Shown piece after piece: positions 1 through 5,143 of a stretch of 5,143 bases of DNA. Each line of letters opens with the position of its first letter. Positions within the stretch are counted from its first letter, which is position 1. The notes under the pieces are model-generated. The model saw only the letters and a list, made by a program, of their open reading frames with translations, searched no databases and was not told the DNA's origin. The translations under genes were made by a program, and so were the position numbers. Origin of the DNA: Clostridiales bacterium (GTDB lineage: Bacteria; Bacillota; Clostridia; Oscillospirales; Ruminococcaceae); NCBI GenBank assembly GCA_012799315.1, contig JAAZLM010000189.1, forward strand, positions 1-5,143, written 5' to 3'.

Positions 1-2901
1 GTTTAGATCGATATCCGGTGCTTTATCACCATCAAATCCTAGGAAAGTTTCAAATGGAATGTCGTGCCCATCTCTATTCATATTAGTACCGCAATTCGGG
101 CAGTCCTTCTGCGGTAAGTCGTATCCCGATCCGACTGAGCCATCCGCAAAGAATTCGCTATGTTGACATTCTGGACAAACATAGTGCGGTGGAAGAGGAT
201 TAACCTCCGATATGCCTGACATTGTTGCAACAAATGATGAACCGACCGATCCTCTTGATCCAACAAGATAGCCACATTCCTCAGATTTTGCAACGAGCAT
301 TTGCGATACAATATATAGTGATGAGAACCCATGTTTAATAATTGAAGATAACTCTTTATCCAGTCTTTCGCTGACAACATCGGGCAGTTCCTCACCGTAA
401 ATTTTTCGGGCAGTATCCCAAGTGATTCTTTGTAAATCTTCGGTAGCACCCTCAATCTCGGGAGTGTATGTGCCCTTGGGGATTGCTCGTACATCTTCAT
501 CGACCATGTCGGCGATAAGATTGGTATTGGTCACTACTACTTCATATGCTTTTTTCTCGCCTAAATAAGCAAATTCCTCAAGCATTTCAGTAGTAGTCTT
601 AAAGTATAGCGGTGGCTGATCGTCGGCATCTTTGTAATTCAGCCCCGCCATAAGAATCGCCCTAGATGTCGCATCCTTTTTATCTAGGAAATGCACATCG
701 CAAGTTGCAACTACGGGGATTCCAAGCGTCTGACCTAGGCGCACAATCGTCTTGTTATTTTCACGGAGTGCATTTTCATTCTTGACCATGTTATTCCTGA
801 TCATGAACTCGTTATTTGCTATCGGTTGAATTTCAAGATAGTCGTAGAATTTCGCTATGTCGCATAACTCCGACCATTGCTTACCTTGTTTAATGGCAGT
901 ATATAATTCTCCCGCCTCACAAGCACTACCAATAATCAGTCCTTCACGATGTTTTATAAGCTCCGATTTCGGTATTCGTGGTCTTTTCTTAAAATATTTT
1001 ATATGCGAATCGGAAATTAGCTTATAAAGATTCTTTAGTCCAACTTTATTCTTAACCAGAATGATCTGGTGATTCGTGAATAGGGATTTTACATCGGCAT
1101 CACCTAGGGAGTAGTTAATATCCGATATATGTGAAATACCTTTATCCTCAATTAACCTGGCAAGTAAAATCACAAAAATTTGTGCTAGTACATTTGCATC
1201 ATCGCTTGCCCTATGATGACGGAAATCTTCAAGTTTTAGATGTTTTGCAATAATATTTAGCTTATGACTCTTAAGCGACGTGAGCATACTCCTGGACATG
1301 ACTAATGTATCGACCGCAGTGAAATCATATTTCATTTTATTGCGATCATAGGCTGCCTTCATAAACGAAGTATCAAAAGATGCATTATGCGCTACTAATA
1401 CCTTGCAATCACCGCAGAATTCTGCAAATTCTTTCAATGCATCGATTTCCTCCGGTGCGTCTTTAACCATATTATCAGTTATCCCAGTTATCTGTGTAAT
1501 CTTAGGTGGTATTGGCTTTTTAGGATTGATCAAGGTATTGAAAGTGTCAACAATCTCCATGTTTTTGAGTTTGACAGCGCCAATCTCCGTCATTCTTTCG
1601 CTTTTAGCACTTAGTCCTGTTGTTTCAATATCAAACACGATTATTTCATCGTGGAGCGATGGATTTGCATCACCATCAACCGCTAGGATGCAGTCATTAA
1701 CTGCATATGCCTCTACACCATAGATTAGCTTGAATTCGCCACCATTTGCACGGATTTTATCAACTGTCGACATCGCCTCAGGGAACGCTTGCACAACTCC
1801 ATGGTCGGTAATTGCAACTGCCTTATGCCCCCACGAATATGCTCGTTCAATTAGCTTTTTCGCTGGTGTAATGCCATCCATTGATGACATATTAGTATGT
1901 AGATGCAGTTCTACACGCTTTTCCTCAGCTTCATCAACTTCTTCAATCTTCTTTACCATCATGATATCGTTAGGTCGGATATTAATCTCCCTATCAAATT
2001 TATCGTACGACACTTGCCCACGAGCGATTAAGGTAGTATCTTTTTGCAATTTTCGATATGGTGCTGCTTCTCCTGTCGGTACTATTATTTTTAGTACTTG
2101 CGACCCAGTATAGTCGGTAAAGTATATAGAGAAAATCACCATAGAACCGTCCCTAGTTACTCTTTCCCTAACAGAAAAAACATCTCCCCATACTGTAACT
2201 CTGCCCGATTCTTCTGTTACTTCAGATAAATTTATCGGCTTTGTTGTGAATTTTCTTCCTGCAATGAGGACGGCGCTATTCTCGACAAATGGCAATCCCT
2301 TAAAGCTTGCTTTAACACGTTTAGAATTATCTCCATCGCCGGAAATAATAGGCTTCACGACTGGTATATCGGCCTCTTCCATTCGCTTTTGATATTCATT
2401 GTCAGAAATTTTTGTAACTCCGTCAAGCACAACTTTCACACTTCTAGAGAACTGTTTTTTAATAAGAACGGACAAATGTATTGAAAAGTTGGCTTGATTT
2501 AGGATGTTCTTGCCTCCATTTGCAAGATAAATGGTTAAAGTATCATCTTTTAAATCCGCCTTAGCATCGTTTAAAAAGCCGTTGACAACACCAATTTCCC
2601 TTTTTAAGTTGTTTACTAATTCGGGCAAATAGTCCGACGTTAGCATTTCAGGAGGAAATTTTGCACACAAAGTTGCACTTGCAAGCGAAAATGCCCTTGA
2701 AAGCAAAGTTTCAAAGGCGCATTTATCCTTATATTTTATCAAGATCGGGAATTTCGCCTCTACTTTTAAGAAAGCATTTTCCTTATCATATGTAATCTTA
2801 TCAATCTCTCCACCCATGATATCGACAGGAATATTCTCTATATACTTGCCGAATTGGGCATTGATTGTTCTATTGTTCCCATCCTTAGAACTCTTGGCCA
2901 T
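1..2901 (-). CDS. polC: DNA polymerase III, PolC type, alpha subunit (partial; C-terminal part lies outside the window)
   Basis: This is the replicative DNA polymerase of low-GC Gram-positive bacteria, which copies chromosomal DNA at the fork and proofreads through a built-in 3'-5' exonuclease. An open frame of 967 codons runs from ATG at 2901 to the window edge without a stop. In order: an N-terminal domain (about 1-165), a linker, an OB fold (about 228-315), the first half of the PHP domain (VELHLHT 330-336, TDH 365-367, GVEAY 395-399), and the inserted DEDD exonuclease. The exonuclease shows Exo I VFDIETTG with D424 and E426, Exo II AHNASFD 504-510, and Exo III HHRASDD with H563 and D567/D568. 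The PHP domain resumes (ATCDVHFL, H737), followed by the polymerase region GSRGSVGSSF 881-890 and a four-cysteine zinc module (C909, C912, C934, C937). The window ends in PDIDLN, with the first two catalytic aspartates at 963 and 965. PolC is usually about 1,430-1,450 residues, so about a third is missing at the window edge. It lies 14 nt after ispG and is probably co-transcribed with it. Confidence 0.97.
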   Translation of the reverse strand, partial: MAKSSKDGNNRTINAQFGKYIENIPVDIMGGEIDKITYDKENAFLKVEAKFPILIKYKDKCAFETLLSRAFSLASATLCAKFPPEMLTSDYLPELVNNLKREIGVVNGFLNDAKADLKDDTLTIYLANGGKNILNQANFSIHLSVLIKKQFSRSVKVVLDGVTKISDNEYQKRMEEADIPVVKPIISGDGDNSKRVKASFKGLPFVENSAVLIAGRKFTTKPINLSEVTEESGRVTVWGDVFSVRERVTRDGSMVIFSIYFTDYTGSQVLKIIVPTGEAAPYRKLQKDTTLIARGQVSYDKFDREINIRPNDIMMVKKIEEVDEAEEKRVELHLHTNMSSMDGITPAKKLIERAYSWGHKAVAITDHGVVQAFPEAMSTVDKIRANGGEFKLIYGVEAYAVNDCILAVDGDANPSLHDEIIVFDIETTGLSAKSERMTEIGAVKLKNMEIVDTFNTLINPKKPIPPKITQITGITDNMVKDAPEEIDALKEFAEFCGDCKVLVAHNASFDTSFMKAAYDRNKMKYDFTAVDTLVMSRSMLTSLKSHKLNIIAKHLKLEDFRHHRASDDANVLAQIFVILLARLIEDKGISHISDINYSLGDADVKSLFTNHQIILVKNKVGLKNLYKLISDSHIKYFKKRPRIPKSELIKHREGLIIGSACEAGELYTAIKQGKQWSELCDIAKFYDYLEIQPIANNEFMIRNNMVKNENALRENNKTIVRLGQTLGIPVVATCDVHFLDKKDATSRAILMAGLNYKDADDQPPLYFKTTTEMLEEFAYLGEKKAYEVVVTNTNLIADMVDEDVRAIPKGTYTPEIEGATEDLQRITWDTARKIYGEELPDVVSERLDKELSSIIKHGFSSLYIVSQMLVAKSEECGYLVGSRGSVGSSFVATMSGISEVNPLPPHYVCPECQHSEFFADGSVGSGYDLPQKDCPNCGTNMNRDGHDIPFETFLGFDGDKAPDIDLN

Positions 2902-2905
2902 TACT

Positions 2906-2911
2906 ACCTCC
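2906..2911 (-). promoter_or_regulatory. Ribosome binding site of polC
   Basis: The minus strand reads GGAGGT, a near-perfect anti-Shine-Dalgarno match, four bases before the ATG at 2901. It lies entirely in the 14-nt gap between ispG and polC and fixes the polC start. Confidence 0.85.
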
Positions 2912-2915
2912 AGCC

Positions 2916-3956
2916 CTACATTTGTTCAATCTCTTTAATTAACTCGCTCAATGCGTCTTCCTCTTTTACCTTACGTAGAATCTCACCATGCTTGAATATC
3001 AGCACAGTGCCATCTCCACCAGCGATACCGATATCGGCCTCTCTAGCTTCGCCAGGTCCGTTAACGGCGCAACCCATCACAGCTACTTTTATGTTCTTAT
3101 CCAGTCCCGATAGTGCATTTTCCACCTTATTAGCAAGTGAAATTAGATCGATATTCGTTCTGCCACAAGTTGGACAGGATATGACTTCTACCCCGCCATA
3201 TCTACCGATACTGCGCAATATATCTTTTGCAGCACTAATTTCTTTTACTGGATCAGCAGTTAGAGATACTCTGATTGTTTCGCCTATATCATCTAGGAGC
3301 AGACTACCGATCCCAATAGCAGATTTAATTAGACCCATTCTTTCAGTTCCTGCCTCGGTCACACCTAAATGTAAAGGATAGTTGCATTCCTTAGCTAGTA
3401 ATCTATATGATTCTACCATAGTCCCAACATTCGATGATTTGATCGATATTACTATATCGTGAAAATCATGTTTTTCTAATAGAGAAACATGATTCATAGC
3501 ACTTTCGACTAGAGCTTGACTAGTCGGCACTTTATATTTCTTAAGAATTTCCTTTTCCAACGACCCGGCATTGACACCAATTCGAATTGGTACATCAGCC
3601 GATTTACAAGCATTCACAACTTGGCGCACTCTTTCATCATCGCCGATATTGCCCGGGTTAATTCGGATTTTATCAATCCCTGCATCTATTGCTGCTAGAG
3701 CTAATCGATAATCGAAATGAATGTCAGCCACTAGCGGGATGTTTATGCTTTTTTTAATGGCACCAATAAGCTTAATTGCTTCATAGTTTGGGATTGCTAC
3801 ACGTAGTATCTCGCACCCCGCTTCTTCAAGCTCGGCAGCTTGAAGAACATTTGCCTCTATATCGCTCGCTGGCCGGCTAAGCATCGACTGAATAAAAATC
3901 TTCCTACCATCGATTTGCAGATCTCCGACCTTTACTGGAGTTACTTGCCTATTCAT
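2916..3956 (-). CDS. ispG: 4-hydroxy-3-methylbut-2-enyl diphosphate synthase (IspG/GcpE)
   Basis: This cytosolic [4Fe-4S] enzyme reductively converts 2-C-methyl-D-erythritol 2,4-cyclodiphosphate to HMBPP, the penultimate step of the MEP isoprenoid pathway. Numbered from ATG at 3956 (346 residues), an N-terminal TIM barrel carries PVKVG near the start, IQSM 22-25, RINPGNIG 98-105 and GVTEAGT 198-204. The C-terminal Fe-S domain has SCPTCGR with C261 and C264, GCAVNGPGE with C296 and E303 (the family's three Cys and one Glu cluster ligands), and DIGIAGG. Length matches the short bacterial form. A longer reading begins at GTG 3965, directly after the rseP stop, and adds three residues. I prefer the ATG because AGGTGAT sits just upstream of it, whereas GTG has only a U-rich leader. 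The usual TNT after QSM is replaced by LSR. The gene lies between rseP and polC, in the same cluster as dxr of the same pathway. Confidence 0.96.
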   Translation of the reverse strand: MNRQVTPVKVGDLQIDGRKIFIQSMLSRPASDIEANVLQAAELEEAGCEILRVAIPNYEAIKLIGAIKKSINIPLVADIHFDYRLALAAIDAGIDKIRINPGNIGDDERVRQVVNACKSADVPIRIGVNAGSLEKEILKKYKVPTSQALVESAMNHVSLLEKHDFHDIVISIKSSNVGTMVESYRLLAKECNYPLHLGVTEAGTERMGLIKSAIGIGSLLLDDIGETIRVSLTADPVKEISAAKDILRSIGRYGGVEVISCPTCGRTNIDLISLANKVENALSGLDKNIKVAVMGCAVNGPGEAREADIGIAGGDGTVLIFKHGEILRKVKEEDALSELIKEIEQM

Positions 3957-3960
3957 ATCT

Positions 3961-3967
3961 ATCACCT
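3961..3967 (-). promoter_or_regulatory. Probable ribosome binding site of ispG, deciding the start
   Basis: The minus strand reads AGGTGAT, matching the 3' half of the consensus AGGAGGTGATC, four bases before ATG at 3956 (eight bases from the AGG to the ATG). It overlaps both the rseP stop codon and the alternative GTG at 3965. This argues that translation starts at 3956, and that ispG may be translationally coupled to rseP. Confidence 0.6.
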
Positions 3968-4982
3968 AAAACAACTTAACTACATCGCTGATGCTTACAA
4001 TTACCATCAGCAATAATAGTAATGCAAGCCCGATGAAGTGTACATACCCCTCATATTCGGGTTTAATCGGCCTGCGTCTTATTCCCTCTATTATTAGGAA
4101 AACAATACGTCCACCATCAAGCGCTGGAATCGGCAGTAAATTGAATATGCCGACATTAATTGTTATGAACGATGCTAGCGCAAGAAGTTGCAGAAGTCCC
4201 ATTGAAGATGCCTGCCCAATTGCATCAACTACTCCTATTGGCCCGGACAAATCATTAATGCCATATTTACCTTTTAGCAAGTCGGTCAATGTCAGCCATA
4301 TTATTCTTGCAGTTGATACTGTCTTATCGGCAGTAAATTTCACAACATTCGTGAAAGTTTTCTTCTGACCATAAACCATGAAATCAAAATTTATGCTCTG
4401 TGTGCCGTCTTCATTCTTTTCTATATCAAACTTCACATTATCAAGGTTAACTTTTTCACCGTTGCGCTCAACTAATATTTGTGTGATACCGTCCTCATCA
4501 TTGAGTAACTCATACACAATATCTGCGTCAACAAACATGCGTCTACCATTAATCTTTAGGATTTTATCATCAACTTTTAATCCGCTTTCATGACTAGTAG
4601 CATTTTCATTAAAACTTGCAATTACCGTGGTGCTAATTCCATCGCTCATCAGTGTTGCGATAAGGATAATAATGAAGCCTAGTAGAATATTCATCACTGC
4701 ACCAGCAACTACGACAAGCATCCTCTGATAGACGGGCTTTTTGTTAAATGCCCTATCATCATCACTAGATTCGTCTTCACCCTCCATTTTTACATATCCG
4801 CCAATCGGGATCGCTCTTAATGCGTAAAGTGTTTCACCTTTACTACGCTTTATTAGGGCAGGACCCATCCCAATTGCGAATTCGTTCACTCTAATATTGC
4901 ACAACTTCGCAACTATGAAATGGCCAAACTCGTGAATGGCAATAATCACCCCAAAAACGATAATCGCTATGATTACTTGCAT
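3966..4982 (-). CDS. rseP: Site-2 intramembrane zinc metalloprotease, RseP/RasP family
   Basis: This is a polytopic membrane protease of peptidase family M50B that cuts transmembrane segments. Known family substrates include anti-sigma factors already trimmed by a site-1 protease, remnant signal peptides and, in Bacillus, the cell-division protein FtsL. The 338-residue protein has a first membrane segment (about 2-24) with the zinc motif HEFGH (H17, E18, H21). A hairpin region ALRAIPIGGYVKMEGED follows (54-70), then an acidic stretch, a second membrane segment (about 86-112) and one PDZ domain (about 115-200). The LSGPIGVV motif lies at 245-252. A third segment (about 262-285) leads to NLLPIPALDGG, with N281 and the third zinc ligand D289, and a final segment spans about 313-336. 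A single PDZ domain is normal for Firmicutes, whereas E. coli RseP has two. The ATG at 4982 is the only plausible start: in-frame TAA TAA lies 24 bases upstream with no other start codon between. The TAG stop abuts ispG. Its substrate here cannot be told. Confidence 0.96.
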   Translation of the reverse strand: MQVIIAIIVFGVIIAIHEFGHFIVAKLCNIRVNEFAIGMGPALIKRSKGETLYALRAIPIGGYVKMEGEDESSDDDRAFNKKPVYQRMLVVVAGAVMNILLGFIIILIATLMSDGISTTVIASFNENATSHESGLKVDDKILKINGRRMFVDADIVYELLNDEDGITQILVERNGEKVNLDNVKFDIEKNEDGTQSINFDFMVYGQKKTFTNVVKFTADKTVSTARIIWLTLTDLLKGKYGINDLSGPIGVVDAIGQASSMGLLQLLALASFITINVGIFNLLPIPALDGGRIVFLIIEGIRRRPIKPEYEGYVHFIGLALLLLLMVIVSISDVVKLF

Positions 4983-4990
4983 ATAGTCAG

Positions 4991-4997
4991 TCCTTCC
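4991..4997 (-). promoter_or_regulatory. Ribosome binding site of rseP
   Basis: The minus strand reads GGAAGGA, with eight bases between it and the ATG at 4982. It lies in the 31-nt spacer after dxr and supports this start. Confidence 0.75.
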
Positions 4998-5013
4998 GCT
5001 CGGTTATTAGGCA

Positions 5014-5143
5014 TCATGCCCATGTTCTATTACATAGTTCTATTACATATTCTCTAGCTATTTTTTCTGCTGTAAATATATCATCAAGTGAATTATTGTC
5101 TAATCCGGATAATTCCTCGACCGCACCCATTACTAGCTCGCCA
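5014..5143 (-). CDS. dxr: 1-deoxy-D-xylulose 5-phosphate reductoisomerase, C-terminal end (partial)
   Basis: Only the last 42 codons and a TGA stop at 5016-5014 are present; the N-terminal bulk lies beyond the high-coordinate edge. Dxr rearranges and reduces DXP to 2-C-methyl-D-erythritol 4-phosphate with NADPH, the committed step of the MEP pathway. The call rests on the segment NSLDDIFTAEKIAREYV, which resembles the usual Dxr tail (S-L-x-D-I-x-x-x-D-x-x-A-R), and on its position just upstream of rseP and ispG, the normal place for dxr in Clostridia. No catalytic residue is in view. The final residues after REYVIE read LCNRTWA and result from a 13-bp tandem duplication. With a single copy the frame would instead read HGHDA and stop at a double TAA (5009-5004). 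The change lies past the last conserved helix, so the enzyme is probably still active. Identity is likely but based on little sequence. Confidence 0.8.
   Translation of the reverse strand, partial: GELVMGAVEELSGLDNNSLDDIFTAEKIAREYVIELCNRTWA
5024..5049 (-). repeat. 13-bp perfect tandem duplication in the dxr 3' end
   Basis: The minus strand carries TATGTAATAGAAC twice in direct succession with no mismatch (5049-5037 and 5036-5024). The unit length is not a multiple of three, so it shifts the dxr reading frame. It looks like a recent slippage or duplication event. Confidence 0.9.

Noticed and set aside
1..18. PolC ending abruptly inside the catalytic PDIDLN motif
   Set aside because: No stop codon or frameshift is present; the reading frame is simply cut by the window edge, so this is not a truncated gene.
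78..500. A 140-codon minus-strand open frame inside polC in another frame
   Set aside because: The polC frame here encodes the recognisable GSRGSVGSSF and four-cysteine zinc motifs, so this alternative frame is accidental.
37..1110. Three CCTAGG sites in the first 1.1 kb and frequent CTAG tetramers across the window
   Set aside because: About two dozen CTAG by eye is close to what this base composition would give by chance. No spacing pattern or association with gene boundaries is visible.
1403..2113. Two plus-strand open frames (1403-1723 and 1730-2113) antisense to polC
   Set aside because: They lie opposite the exonuclease, PHP and OB-fold coding region of polC, whose motifs are intact. 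Their low-complexity Ser/Ile-rich translations look like shadows.
2854..3381. A 175-codon open frame on the plus strand, antisense to ispG and the polC start
   Set aside because: It is rich in Ser, Pro and Ile, as expected for an antisense shadow, has no recognisable motif, and runs across two well-supported genes on the opposite strand.
5010..5020. Short inverted repeat GGCATGATGCC at the dxr stop
   Set aside because: As RNA it allows only a three-base-pair stem and has no following U-run, so it is not a credible terminator.

Overview
The window is a compact, single-direction block of housekeeping genes, all read from the minus strand. In transcription order (high to low coordinates) they are the 3' end of dxr, then rseP, ispG, and the first two thirds of polC, which runs off the low-coordinate edge. 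Base composition is AT-leaning, roughly 40% GC by eye. A PolC-type replicative polymerase, with the proofreading exonuclease inserted in the PHP domain, together with the order dxr-rseP-ispG-polC points to a low-GC Gram-positive bacterium, most likely a member of Clostridia. I cannot name the genus from the sequence alone.

Layout. Positions 5143-5014 hold the C-terminal 42 codons of Dxr (MEP isoprenoid pathway); its tail carries a 13-bp perfect tandem duplication that appears to have shifted the frame of the last residues. A 31-nt spacer with a clear ribosome binding site leads to rseP (4982-3966), a site-2 intramembrane zinc metalloprotease. Its TAG stop directly abuts the ispG region (GTG at 3965, better ATG at 3956, ending 2916), which encodes the Fe-S enzyme making HMBPP. 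A 14-nt spacer containing GGAGGT leads to polC (2901 to beyond 1), which is cut inside the catalytic PDIDLN motif. No intergenic stretch exceeds 31 nt, and I see no internal promoter or terminator, so the four genes look co-transcribed from a promoter outside the window.

How the genes work together. Dxr and IspG are steps of the same isoprenoid pathway, which supplies the carrier lipid for wall synthesis. RseP is an envelope-stress and membrane-protein-turnover protease. PolC is the main replicative polymerase. Genes in this order are familiar from Firmicutes, where uppS and cdsA often lie upstream. I find no mobile element, CRISPR array, RNA gene or defence system, and nothing that amounts to an undescribed system. 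The most informative oddities are the duplicated dxr tail, the misplaced-looking ispG start, and a divergent N-terminal motif in IspG.
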